From Lachnospiraceae bacterium (GTDB taxonomy: Bacteria; Bacillota; Clostridia; Lachnospirales; Lachnospiraceae), in NCBI GenBank assembly GCA_015057625.1, contig SVDZ01000001.1:56911-120910 (forward strand): a stretch of DNA of 64,000 bases, read 5' to 3'. The notes under the pieces are model-generated. The model was not told the origin of the DNA. It worked only from the letters and a program-made list of their open reading frames with translations, and searched no databases. Position numbers and translations under genes: made by a program. Positions 28,301 to 37,759 of the stretch are shown piece after piece; the first letter of the stretch is position 1, and every line of letters starts with the position of its first letter.

Positions 28301-31300
28301 TTGAATTCTATCGGTCTCCAATCCGTTCCATTAGCTATATTGGATACTTTAGTTCCATCAGCATATCCACTGACATTTCCGACAGTCTGAACCTGACCTA
28401 AAGTACTATAATTATCTATTGTTAAATCGTCTCCCGCACCTCCGGTGTATACATCCTCACCAACAGTAATTGAAGATGATGTATAGAATGGAGTCCAGTC
28501 CATTGGATGACGCTCAAATGTTACTGTCACATTTGCTTGCTGAGAGTTATTTCCTTCATTGGACTCTGTAATATATCCAACAGGTTCTCCGCCACTATTC
28601 CATGCAGCATCATCAACATTGATATACAATGTTTTTACTCCGGCAGTTGTGAATTCAAATACACCTGTATCTACTGTTGCATTTGCACCCGGAAGAAGTC
28701 CTCCGTTGTACTGAACACCGGCAAGTACTGTTCCTGAATTGCTACCGCTTCTTACAGCTGTATGAATAGCATGGGCGTACTTATCTTCATTTGATTCGCT
28801 CTCTGTATTTGCAACCTGAGCTGTACCAATATTTTCAATTGTTACTATGAATTTAACATCTTCGTATGTATCTGCTGCAAATGCTGAAGATAATACATCT
28901 CCATTACCATCAACAAACTTAATATCTGAAATGACAAGATCTGCTTTTGCTACGGCTTCAGTATAATCATAGTATACTGAGCTTCCAGTGATTGGATCGT
29001 CGTATGTAGCATATACCTTAACATCAGAGTTGTTGTCTAATGGTCTGCTAAATGTAAATGTATATAACTCACTCACACTATTATAAATAGCATTTGGAGT
29101 TAAGCTTGTTGTGTCAACCACTTCCGTATATACAACTCCATTTGAAGTGTACTCTACTTTATATCCGGTAGCTTCATTAGCAGCATGCCATGTACCTGTA
29201 ACTGTTCCACTTGTATTTGTAAGTGTAAGAGTAGTACTCTCTAAGATTCTGATAGTAAGCGGTGCAGAAGTATTATTTCCTCCTGCTTCAGAGTTTGCCG
29301 GTTCTTCACCTGAAGCCACTTCATCAATGACACCATCTGCATCTGCAAGTCCCTTGAACACAATTGTTGTTTGTGTATAATCATTTGGAACTTGATAATT
29401 AAATGTGAATGTGATACTTGCTCCGGCTGCTAATGAATGAATACCAATATCTGAGTACGCTCCTGTCAATGCACCATTAGCAATCAATTTTTCAACAATA
29501 TTTCCGCCTACAGTTTCTGTATCAACCTCACTATCATTTGTCATTACCATAGTGATAGGAATTATATCACCCGGATGATAAGCATTTTTAGGTGCTGTTA
29601 TTGATGTGATAACAAGGTCCGGTTTAGGCACAACCGTTGCTGAAGTAACTGTTACTGAAGTATTTGCATCATTATTTGATTCATTATTTTCTGTCACTGT
29701 TCCATCAGCGTCAGCCCTTCCTGCGAAATAATATGTTCCTACATCACCTTCAACAAAAGTATAATTAAAATCTGCATAATATGTACCATTTACAGGTATA
29801 ACTCCGGCATTACAAATAGAATACCCATCACCTAAATTAGTCATATTTGCATAATCTGATGTTGTACCGCTCTTGCAGCCAAACATCAAATTTCCGGCAT
29901 TAGGTCTTGCTTCTGTAGTACCTATGTTTTGCATTGTAATTCTTACTGTAACTGAATCACCCACTTCGTAACTTGCTTTGGAAGGTGAAATAGTTATTGA
30001 CGAAATAATCAAATCCGGTGAAGGCATACCACTTGCATATCCTTCTTCTACATCACTACTATCTATTGTAAATACATATACTTTCACCTTTGGATCCGGT
30101 TTAGCATCGGCAGGAAATATATATGAATTCGTATTGCTCTCAACAGTCACACTCTCTCCACCCGATGTATATGTAATCGAATATTTTACCGCCTCTGCAT
30201 CTGCCGGCCATGTTGCCGTAACAGTGCCCGCATCCTGTGAAAATGTCACAGTTTCCCCAAACACAGCTGGTCTTAATGGTACAAATAAATCGTTATTTGT
30301 AGTATCTACTTCTATATTAGCCGGATCATTCGGATTTAAAGCATTATACTTATTATCACAGTCTGCTCTAAAACCAATAGAATAATTATTGGTTAACGCT
30401 CCAGCTGGAATTGTATAGTTATATGATATAGTTTGAGTCTCTCCAGATGCAAACACAGTGTCTTCAGTAGCATACGCCAATCCACCCCAACCAGAGTTAC
30501 CAGGAGTTTGTACACCATCTACTTTACAGAAAAGATTTGTATACATATTTGAATACAAAAATCCGGAGCCTTTTGTTATCTGTTCTCCTAATCCGCCTTC
30601 AGTTAAATCCAGGTCTGCACTACCGTTATTCTTAACTGTTGCTGTAACTTTAACTGTATCACCTACTTCGTAGACTTTTGGTTCTATATCAATCTTTGTA
30701 ATTATAATATCCGCATAAGATGCACCTTCAACTTCTACATCTTTTGTAACTGAACCAGTTACAACACTGTTGCCTGTACTAGTATTAGTAAAAACACTCT
30801 CAACTGTAACTGAATGTTTTCCAGCGTCAATATTAGTAAATGTACTAGACGCCAAAGTATTAACTGTCTCTTTATACTCACCATCTATATATACTTTGTA
30901 TGAGTATGTTCCATCGCCACTACTATCTGTATTTGTAACAGTCCATGTTGCACCGATTTCGTTGTTATGTTGCGATGAAGTTGTCAAATCTGTTATATAA
31001 TTTCTTAATGTTGTATCATGTAATACGTCTGAGAACTCTAACTCAACAGGATTTCCGTCATTTAATACGTCAGGATCTAACAGTCCAAGTCCAAATAAAA
31101 GGTCATAATCTGTTTTTTGAGTAGCTGTAATCGCATTGGTATAATTAAGTACAGCATACTTATTTCCATTTGAATCGGTTGCTGCAACAAATGCATACTT
31201 AGCTTCTTCATATCCATTTACCTTGTCAACAGTTTTATATCCGGCATAACTTCCATCCGCATTTTCATTTACTTCTTCATCAACACACTTAATCTGTATT

Positions 31301-32739
31301 TTCTGTCCTATAAGATATGCAGGACCTGTAATCGAGAATGATACTGTCACAGGATCACCTAATGTTACTCCTGTTGGATTGTCATAAATCGCAGTTTTAA
31401 TAGTCCAAGCCTGATCCCCAGTCTCCTCACTTGTACCATTAAGGTATGCTGTTCTCATTTCGTTTGTGTAAGATGTATGTCTACCAACATTTACAATAGA
31501 AATATCAGCTGTACCATTATTGTTATAAACAACATTTACTTCAGCCGGTGTTGAAATTTTTGAAACACTCTGGTCTTCATTACTAGTACATACAGTAAAG
31601 TTCCATTCACTATTTATTGTAGGAAAAAATGTATTCCAAAAGTTCGTTATAGAACCATACATGTAATTAACGTAGATTTTACAAGTGTCATAGTAATCTG
31701 CATTTTCCTCAGTTAAAGTTGGACTCTGGTTTCCGTTTACTTTTACAAATATAGTATGTGTTCCAACTGTAGTCTTAACACCTTTTGAATCTGTATTATT
31801 TGCAAACTTATATGCATCTATTACTATCTTATTTGTGTCTACAGTGTCTACATATTTTCCATCAACATAGACATCATATGATGACGCTCCGGCAACAGTA
31901 CCCCAAGACACAGTACAGTGTCTTCTTTCCCAGCATGTTTTGATATCCAGGTCTGTTACTGTGGAAAGATGTACAGTAACTGCCGCAGATTTAGGCGACT
32001 CCACTTCGCCCTTCACTGCTGTCAATTGAATTTCATGACTTGTTCCTGCCGCTCCAATACTGGCAGGTTCAATTGTTCCACCATTAGTAATTGTCTGAAC
32101 AAAATTTCCATCTACATATAATTTATATGATGTTGCTCCATCAACATTAGTAAAAGAAACTGTATATGTTCCCTGACCGTTGAGATCAACTACTATACCT
32201 ACCGGAGCACTGATAGTCTCTGCCGGTGATGTATCTGATGATGTTGTTTCTGATGATGACGTTTCTCCGCCGGAGCCATCAACGCCATCTACGTAGAATA
32301 CATAAAACTCTCCTTTTACATTTCCTTGGCTATTTTTTATTACTAAATCATTATATTTATTAGTATAATTAGAAACATATACTATTATACCTGCGCCCTG
32401 AATAACGTATTTTGTATTATCCAATACCGTCCCATTTAATTCAATGTTTCCAAAATCGGAATCGGCAAAAGTCATATACATACCTGCTTCATTTGCAAAA
32501 CCGGGGTGCTGGATAACATCTAAATTTCCTGATTCTGAAATACGGACAAACTTATATTTGTTAGCATTTCCAGTACCTGCATCTCCCGCATACGCAACGC
32601 CACTCCAATCATATGCTGCTGCGTCACTTTGAGCCGCCTTTACTTCTCTAGGACTATAACTCAAACTAGTCACTATCATAGCCAATGTCAGTATTACCGA
32701 CATTATTCTTTTAAAAGTAATCTTCATAGTTCCTTTCAT
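25312..32739 (-). CDS. Giant secreted protein with CARDB and FN3-like modules, class B C-terminal domain
   Basis: About 2475 aa. The frame is open from a GTG at 32787, but AAGGAAGG lies 8 nt before the ATG at 32739, which begins MKGTMKITFKRIM and gives a normal signal peptide, so I place the start there. After cleavage near VKAAQ come a small beta module, an S/T/E linker, two FN3-like domains, and CARDB-type adhesion domains near residues 670, 905, 1040 and 1265 (numbered from the preferred start; PDLVITSI, YEVGDSVTVRITMQNIGTT, DADGTVTENNESNN). Further beta modules follow, with two related units at about 1900-2150 (IYFYDYKSLTN, IYYYTDDDLNS). The class B shared C-terminal domain starts at VQGFQMN near 2183. 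No enzyme motif is visible. It probably acts as a large adhesin or scaffold and heads an operon with the small acidic gene and the 790-aa gene. Confidence 0.82.
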   Translation of the reverse strand: MKGTMKITFKRIMSVILTLAMIVTSLSYSPREVKAAQSDAAAYDWSGVAYAGDAGTGNANKYKFVRISESGNLDVIQHPGFANEAGMYMTFADSDFGNIELNGTVLDNTKYVIQGAGIIVYVSNYTNKYNDLVIKNSQGNVKGEFYVFYVDGVDGSGGETSSSETTSSDTSPAETISAPVGIVVDLNGQGTYTVSFTNVDGATSYKLYVDGNFVQTITNGGTIEPASIGAAGTSHEIQLTAVKGEVESPKSAAVTVHLSTVTDLDIKTCWERRHCTVSWGTVAGASSYDVYVDGKYVDTVDTNKIVIDAYKFANNTDSKGVKTTVGTHTIFVKVNGNQSPTLTEENADYYDTCKIYVNYMYGSITNFWNTFFPTINSEWNFTVCTSNEDQSVSKISTPAEVNVVYNNNGTADISIVNVGRHTSYTNEMRTAYLNGTSEETGDQAWTIKTAIYDNPTGVTLGDPVTVSFSITGPAYLIGQKIQIKCVDEEVNENADGSYAGYKTVDKVNGYEEAKYAFVAATDSNGNKYAVLNYTNAITATQKTDYDLLFGLGLLDPDVLNDGNPVELEFSDVLHDTTLRNYITDLTTSSQHNNEIGATWTVTNTDSSGDGTYSYKVYIDGEYKETVNTLASSTFTNIDAGKHSVTVESVFTNTSTGNSVVTGSVTKDVEVEGASYADIIITKIDIEPKVYEVGDTVKVTATVKNNGSADLDLTEGGLGEQITKGSGFLYSNMYTNLFCKVDGVQTPGNSGWGGLAYATEDTVFASGETQTISYNYTIPAGALTNNYSIGFRADCDNKYNALNPNDPANIEVDTTNNDLFVPLRPAVFGETVTFSQDAGTVTATWPADAEAVKYSITYTSGGESVTVESNTNSYIFPADAKPDPKVKVYVFTIDSSDVEEGYASGMPSPDLIISSITISPSKASYEVGDSVTVRITMQNIGTTEARPNAGNLMFGCKSGTTSDYANMTNLGDGYSICNAGVIPVNGTYYADFNYTFVEGDVGTYYFAGRADADGTVTENNESNNDANTSVTVTSATVVPKPDLVITSITAPKNAYHPGDIIPITMVMTNDSEVDTETVGGNIVEKLIANGALTGAYSDIGIHSLAAGASITFTFNYQVPNDYTQTTIVFKGLADADGVIDEVASGEEPANSEAGGNNTSAPLTIRILESTTLTLTNTSGTVTGTWHAANEATGYKVEYTSNGVVYTEVVDTTSLTPNAIYNSVSELYTFTFSRPLDNNSDVKVYATYDDPITGSSVYYDYTEAVAKADLVISDIKFVDGNGDVLSSAFAADTYEDVKFIVTIENIGTAQVANTESESNEDKYAHAIHTAVRSGSNSGTVLAGVQYNGGLLPGANATVDTGVFEFTTAGVKTLYINVDDAAWNSGGEPVGYITESNEGNNSQQANVTVTFERHPMDWTPFYTSSSITVGEDVYTGGAGDDLTIDNYSTLGQVQTVGNVSGYADGTKVSNIANGTDWRPIEFKVIDTNIDNIDLVDVVTKWKSYNNAYTSIEFDANTPEQRVINSTTSTFYFTQVTEDTIDSYDHSDDSGVGFVESTSANSAFHVWDGNGFQFHTVSFAPGKYYLAKIENEENGKYVVVAFRVPGDIGDWVKAKSNNSSADEVPYAYHRSDYIVENGSLYYDASDLNLAVVTIYNSNHIEITLDSGHSYNADAQYRRATLQYGHLDNEGNFVAGVGAAELEELGSDPGEVEVTAALGLRETSLQIGFPDLMRQLPIHSPNGGAVDSEYYLLKVYYDTEHYPTNFISIPLKLETTIPEIVGVQNLRATARGEDLILNWDILPAQKVAGDEYTYDVYVKENDVYVKQNTTPLTAGTFTYTGFTPIDGNTYDIKVVANWCQQTAETLLTYTVNGNPETMPGKEPSNNEDKWVLISGENTLPIKDGNGTTEAQIYYYTDDDLNSVVGYNGYYISLNGNADYFKSLTSQIFVQNDGEDGRQFKQKTVYDNYYDGQILINAANMMGTYTETEVSPYLAADNTYYYTVRVTGDGGNTYKDFYFKAVIGGSEVATNGEWMEIYGQSTLPIKAVPADPVYTEAKIYFYDYKSLTNTYAMTGYNDYFISMLGSNTYYVGENTKLYISDASETEIKNGAGASTTFTEVAAGQNYTEKTIYDKLYDGEIQFRASDVFTAKWTTTYYLLKVVDTKGTDDTADDAATYVPVKVEVASGEVEVQGFQMNTDTSEGAVSEFNPSFRVVSKQSNIIAIENELHSVQARGTIFAENDAVKDNYANMVLDSSNENVNHLQATEDKGIISGFTTKDREDLTSKFYAVTFKQTKYYYESLERMMAFRAYAVLDNGTVVYGRKVYATSIYRIAQNLYENKMMGTKASHEFLYDNVLCPVSLKNNRSNIIKTMYTAIGVTSTDHPSYPYLTALFRDMFNFAVCNKGTVYSAYEGNNYSARGSFRMSDSANETALLGYLNEATSTDYDTVLEWIQNHATSNGIYKTVAYDWGNEYYDQFDYE

Positions 32740-33161
32740 ATTTTTATCCTTCCTTTCTTTCATACTTCCTTTTTTCATACTACTCACAAAACTATATGCT
32801 AAAAAAACTTAACCCCACTAATTAAGTTTTATTACAAAAATTTATAAACATGTAAAACCGCACTTGGGGCACATTCCCCTACCCATACTTATATCTAATT
32901 TTATCAACTATTTGAATTTAATTCAATCTAAGCGTCTCGGAACAATAAAATCGCAACATGCCAATCTATCTGTTTTTTCCTTATTTTACAGCATTTTCTT
33001 TAATTGCAGCGGCTAAAAATATTAAAAAAAATCAATGAACATTTTTCACAAAACTGTCATTTTGGATTCAAATCACCGAACCGGCAAGGCTAATTTTAGG
33101 ATTGTATCATGGTCGTCAAATGAATGAAAGCAAGCTTCCTCATTTTCCTCGTGGTGAAAGC
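32740..33161. other. AT-rich intergenic region
   Basis: No gene is seen. The inverted pair AAACTTAA / TTAAGTTT (about 32807-32831) lies upstream of the giant gene and could be an operator. A TTTACA / TAATAA pair at 16 bp on the minus strand near 32830-32860 is a weak promoter candidate. Confidence 0.35.
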
Positions 33162-33206
33162 AAAAAAATCTCGCAACAACTACTTTTGCATTGTTGCGAG
33201 ATTTTT
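33162..33206. terminator. Terminator of the M64 peptidase gene, symmetric
   Basis: The arms AAATCTCGCAACAA and TTGTTGCGAGATTT (33166-33179 and 33191-33204) are perfect, with an A-run on the left and a T-run on the right, so it can work on both strands. It sits about 75 nt after the stop codon at 33279. Confidence 0.92.
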
Positions 33207-33278
33207 CTATCATATTATTTCTATTATATATAGAAATATTTATTCTACATATAATACTATACTTTCATATAGAATATT

Positions 33279-36200
33279 CTACTTCCAATTTTTAGGTACA
33301 TAATCCTCTTTTGCTATTTTCAATATTCTATTATACAGGTAGTCATGTCCTTCCTGTGTACTCATACTTCTGTCTTCATAAAGTTTTGATGCAATACTAA
33401 ACACAGAATAATGAATTACGTCTGAGTATTTAATTGTTCCGTCAGAAAGTATTGCGTAAGCTCTCACTGACATATTATCATTGAACTCTGCAGCATTACC
33501 TACTCCAAAAATCATTGTCATTGCGTAGCTTGTTGAAGATTCAGCTCCAAATCTATAGCTTAACTTTCCTGCACTTGTTGCTTTGAAACTTGCCACATCT
33601 TCTCTTGTACTGCCAAGGAGCACCTGACTGTCAGGCACGTCATCTGCAAGAGCATATACAAGTCCTACTTCTTTTACTTCTTTTTTATTAATTGTATTTT
33701 CTACTGTGTACAAACATCTCAAGCCGTTTGACTTTGTACTGATCTGACATCCGTTAACAACAACCGGTACAGGATTCTCTGTGGTTGGCTCCTGTGTAGT
33801 TGTTTCTACTTCCTTTACACTTACTGTCTTTGAAACACCGCTTGTCTCAAATCCGTTAAGAGTTGCTGTAACTTTAACTGTATGATTTCCCGCTGATACA
33901 TTGTCAAAGTTATAATTACCACTTCCTACATTAGAAAGTTTCTTTGAACCATCCAGATATACATTGTATGTCTGACCGTTTGCAATCTGCTCAGATGTCT
34001 GTGTCCATGAAACAGAAATACTTTCTGCTTTTGGAGATGTAACACTTAACCCTGTCACCTCGATAGGTCTTGGAGTCTGTGTTGTAGTTTCAATAACTGT
34101 AACATCTTCAATTTTAACGCTGTTAATAGTAACGATTGTTCCGGCATCAATTCCCTGGCCAAGTTCAAACATAACTCTGATTGTATCTTTATCTGCAGCT
34201 ATATCATATGTAGCTGTAAGAGTCTTTGTCTCATTTGCTGCAAATGTAGTATAAACAGGGTCTGATGTCTCTCCGTTTGAAATATCTTCCTTCATACCAA
34301 CACTTCCTGCCTGGCTGAGTTTAACGCTGGCAGTTACTTTGTATGTATGTCCCGGAATTACTGTATCATCATATCTTGATTGAATAATCCACTGAGACTT
34401 GCTGTTTTCAATTACTTTAATCTGGAAAGCAGAACCATTTCCTCCTTTATATTTACAGTAAGCGCCACCGCCCCATGTAGTTCCATAGTATAATCCATTC
34501 TTTCCAACTGTAATCCAGTCGTCTTTTCCTCCCTCGAGGAATCCGTCATTTACAGTAGTTGTCTCAGGAGTGTTATCTTTGATTGTCACACCTGTGATAT
34601 GAATTTCCGTTCCTGCATCAAGTCCTGAAGCAAGTTCCAAAAGGAGTTTTGCTTTGTCGCCGTTTGCAGTAAATGTTCCTGTTATTGTATTGTTTCCTGA
34701 TACCACATCAACTCTGTTCTCACCGTTGTTTGAAATATCTTCCTTATGGAGAATTGTTCCGGCTTTGTTAGATGTGTAATTAATCGTGTAAGTATATCCG
34801 TGTCCGTTTATTACAGACTGGTTGTCGAGAGCAATCTGAACTCCCCACTGCGCTTTGTTGTTTGATGCAATCTGGAGTGTGAAATCATTCTTGCTTCCAC
34901 CTTTGTAGTATCCCACTGAGCCATTCCACTCACCAAGATAATATGACCAGTCTCCTGCACTGTGCCACTGATCTCCCGATGAAGTTGTGGCATAGGTATA
35001 TCCGCTAGGAGCTGTAGTATCTCCGTTTGCTTTTATAAACTTGAAGTAATCAAGATTACATACATAAGTTGTGCCGTTTGTCACAAAATTGAGTTTGATA
35101 CTGTGTGTTCCGGCAGCAATCTGAGTAGACAATCTTGCCTGCAAGTCACCGTACTCTGACCAGTTTGAACCATTATTCTGAGTTGCAATTGATCCAACCT
35201 TATTTCCATCACAATATACTTCGATAGTTCCGCCTGTTCCTGATGGACAAGCAAGTCTGAAGAAGATTGATGATGCTGCCTCTGAGAAGTTGACTTTATT
35301 AAATGTTATGTTAACTCCATTAAGAACACCTCCGAGGTTTCCACCGCCACTTGCTGATGAGTTGTTATCCTTAACGCCTCCGTTGTTGCTGTCAAATTTT
35401 TCAGCTTCTATTGTGTTGAAAGCATTCCATGTTGTTTCCTGCTTCTGTGTAGTAGTCTCAACAATTACAGTTCCTCCAAATGAGTGAACCGGATAACTGC
35501 TTCCCTGTGCCCAGATATTATTAACTGAGTTGAGCAAGTTTTTAACTGTTCCATTGCTGAATTCACTTGCTGATTTTGCATCTGCAGAACCTGAACCCTG
35601 AACGCCATATGCTGCAGAACCGCTTAAATAATAGTTATGTGTATATGTAGTATTTGATGCGTAACCTGAAATACCGCCTCTCCATGACTGAGAGCCTGAG
35701 ATGGTTCCATAGCTGAAGCAGTTATTTACTGTTCCGCCGTCTCCCCATCCTACAACACCACCTGCAACCTGTGCTGACGCGTTGATAGTTGCTGCGTTGT
35801 AACAATCATGTACATACGCACCGCTTTCAGTGTGACCTGCAATACCACCTGCTGTATCACGGCTTTTTACACTACCTGTAACTGAAGAAGCATAAATCTC
35901 GCCGTAGCAGTTTCCTACGATTCCTCCTGTACGGTAATCGCCTGTAATATTTACATTTTCAAGGTGAAGGTCTTTTACAACACCCTTTTCCTTAAGTGTT
36001 CCAATAAAACCATATGAACCATCTGAAGAGCTCATATTGATTCCTGTAATTTTTTTGCCATTTCCGTTAAAGGTTCCGTTAAATTCTTTCATGCATTTTA
36101 AGTTATTAGAGCCTGAAAGATTAATATCATTCGCAAGTGTAACTGTCTTTCCGGTTGTAGCTGCACCTGCATTGACTTTGCTACAGTAATCCTGAAGCTG

Positions 36201-37331
36201 TGCTGCAGTGGAAATAACTGCATTCTTAGGCACTACGTTTGCTGTAACGTCATTAACTACTTTTCTAATCTGTCTCTTACATACCTCACAAAATTCCTGA
36301 TTGAGATATCTCATCTCACAACTCTGATGTGGTCTGAAACAGTCATATACATTGTTCTCACTGAAAGCATAATGACCTACACCATTTACTCCATATAAAT
36401 CTGCCCATTTACATTTTGAAGGATCAGTCTCACATGTTCTGTTTGGTCCTTCATGTCTGTTTGAAGATTCATATGTAACTTCCCAGTACTCATCATCGAG
36501 ATGTGCACCTGTATGTCCGAATTCATGGAAAGCAATATCCGGTGATGAATCGTGAGCTGAAAGAGTACATATACCGCCACCTGATCCACCGTATTTTGTA
36601 GAGTTACAAACTACGATTGGACATTTACAATCTGGCATGTACTGTGCAATAATCTCATTTGCTCTATTGTAATCATGGATACACACAAGTCTCTCAATTG
36701 TATTGTTCCAGAATGTAGACTTGAAGAATGTATCGTAAGGATTGTTCTGCTGTCCTTGTGCTTCCTGTACGCCTGAGTGATTTGATACTGTACAAACCGC
36801 TCTGATGTTAATTTTGTTCTTAATGTTAGATTCATTAAATGGAGATCTTGTCATAAAGTAATTAGCTATTCTAGTAGCTACGTTGAGGAACTTGTCCTGC
36901 TCACCCGCTGTGTAACCATCACCCATGATAAGAATACAATAATTGTCTCCGTCATCGCCGTTGTTTACTAAATCTCTGTACTGGAAGTTGTAATTGGCAA
37001 TCTGTTCTACCTGCCACTTATTTCCAAGATAGTTATCTTCTGCATTGAGTGACATTTTCTCATCATTTACATCATAGAAAGTATCATCATACTGTTCCTG
37101 ATCCATGTAAATGTGTTCCAACGAGCCATCCTGGCTGAATAATTCCACTTCCTGTTTTGATTCCGCCGGAGTCACTACCGGAACATTTTCAGTTTGCACT
37201 TCTTCCTGTGCTACAGGAGCTGCCGATATAACTTGCTTTTCAAACACACCCGGTGTGGCTGTTAAAACCAATGCCACAGACAATAAACCTGCCAGCACTT
37301 TTCTGCTGACATCCCCGATTTTCTTTCTCAT
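33279..37331 (-). CDS. Secreted M64-type zinc peptidase with GLUG, CBM and class A C-terminal domains
   Basis: A 1350-aa protein with a signal peptide (MRKKIGDVSRKVLAGLLSVA). The M64 (IgA-peptidase-like) catalytic domain spans about 120-365: CILIMGDGYTAGEQDKF near 130, GGSGGG near 250, and the zinc site HEFGHTGAHLDDEY near 270. GLUG-type repeats (about 380-600; GGIVGNCYG, GGIAGHTESG, GGVVGWGDGG) follow. Then come a CBM6-like module (about 638-767, IEAEKFDSNNGGVKDNNS), two CBM4/9-like modules (about 780-1080), an FN3-like domain (1083-1177) and the class A C-terminal domain (about 1190-1350). It should cleave protein outside the cell, docked on glycan. Given the neighbouring chitinase and glucanases, wall glycoprotein is a plausible substrate; the specificity is inference. 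Confidence 0.9.
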   Translation of the reverse strand: MRKKIGDVSRKVLAGLLSVALVLTATPGVFEKQVISAAPVAQEEVQTENVPVVTPAESKQEVELFSQDGSLEHIYMDQEQYDDTFYDVNDEKMSLNAEDNYLGNKWQVEQIANYNFQYRDLVNNGDDGDNYCILIMGDGYTAGEQDKFLNVATRIANYFMTRSPFNESNIKNKINIRAVCTVSNHSGVQEAQGQQNNPYDTFFKSTFWNNTIERLVCIHDYNRANEIIAQYMPDCKCPIVVCNSTKYGGSGGGICTLSAHDSSPDIAFHEFGHTGAHLDDEYWEVTYESSNRHEGPNRTCETDPSKCKWADLYGVNGVGHYAFSENNVYDCFRPHQSCEMRYLNQEFCEVCKRQIRKVVNDVTANVVPKNAVISTAAQLQDYCSKVNAGAATTGKTVTLANDINLSGSNNLKCMKEFNGTFNGNGKKITGINMSSSDGSYGFIGTLKEKGVVKDLHLENVNITGDYRTGGIVGNCYGEIYASSVTGSVKSRDTAGGIAGHTESGAYVHDCYNAATINASAQVAGGVVGWGDGGTVNNCFSYGTISGSQSWRGGISGYASNTTYTHNYYLSGSAAYGVQGSGSADAKSASEFSNGTVKNLLNSVNNIWAQGSSYPVHSFGGTVIVETTTQKQETTWNAFNTIEAEKFDSNNGGVKDNNSSASGGGNLGGVLNGVNITFNKVNFSEAASSIFFRLACPSGTGGTIEVYCDGNKVGSIATQNNGSNWSEYGDLQARLSTQIAAGTHSIKLNFVTNGTTYVCNLDYFKFIKANGDTTAPSGYTYATTSSGDQWHSAGDWSYYLGEWNGSVGYYKGGSKNDFTLQIASNNKAQWGVQIALDNQSVINGHGYTYTINYTSNKAGTILHKEDISNNGENRVDVVSGNNTITGTFTANGDKAKLLLELASGLDAGTEIHITGVTIKDNTPETTTVNDGFLEGGKDDWITVGKNGLYYGTTWGGGAYCKYKGGNGSAFQIKVIENSKSQWIIQSRYDDTVIPGHTYKVTASVKLSQAGSVGMKEDISNGETSDPVYTTFAANETKTLTATYDIAADKDTIRVMFELGQGIDAGTIVTINSVKIEDVTVIETTTQTPRPIEVTGLSVTSPKAESISVSWTQTSEQIANGQTYNVYLDGSKKLSNVGSGNYNFDNVSAGNHTVKVTATLNGFETSGVSKTVSVKEVETTTQEPTTENPVPVVVNGCQISTKSNGLRCLYTVENTINKKEVKEVGLVYALADDVPDSQVLLGSTREDVASFKATSAGKLSYRFGAESSTSYAMTMIFGVGNAAEFNDNMSVRAYAILSDGTIKYSDVIHYSVFSIASKLYEDRSMSTQEGHDYLYNRILKIAKEDYVPKNWK

Positions 37332-37650
37332 AAAGTATAATCTCCCTTTCTTTTTACCCGCTCTTTAAATAGTAGGTTGATTTTTTAGCCTCTATCATCA
37401 AAACGTCTAGCCAGACGTTTCGGATACATTTTTAATTCCCCGATTCTTCTATTTTTACACACAAAAATAGACCAAACTTTCTTTTTTCTTATGTTGAATA
37501 GTTTGGCTTTGTTTTTCCCTCATTAAATGTAAATAGAGTTGTAATAATTTCAAATGTTTCCGTTCGTTTTCCTAACTAAAATTATAACAATAAAAGTTCT
37601 AAATGCGCAAGTGTCAATTTTCTTCATCTTAATTGTTAATTTTAAACATG
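37332..37650. other. Intergenic region upstream of the M64 gene
   Basis: No gene is visible. A perfect 8-bp inverted repeat AAACGTCT-AGCC-AGACGTTT (37401-37420) lies about 70 bp upstream of the peptidase start and could be an operator. The rest is AT-rich. Confidence 0.4.
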
Positions 37651-37698
37651 CAATAAAATAAAGGAGCGTTGCCCTAACTTTCGTTAGTCAACGCTCCC
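37651..37698 (-). terminator. Terminator of the triple-GH18 gene
   Basis: On the minus strand GGAGCGTTG and CAACGCTCC (37663-37697) enclose an inner CTAAC/GTTAG stem, followed by TTTATTTTATT. Confidence 0.92.
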
Positions 37699-37759
37699 AA
37701 TAAAAGGATATGAAAAAGAAATTCTAATGAATTAACTTTATACCATATTAATAAATGAA

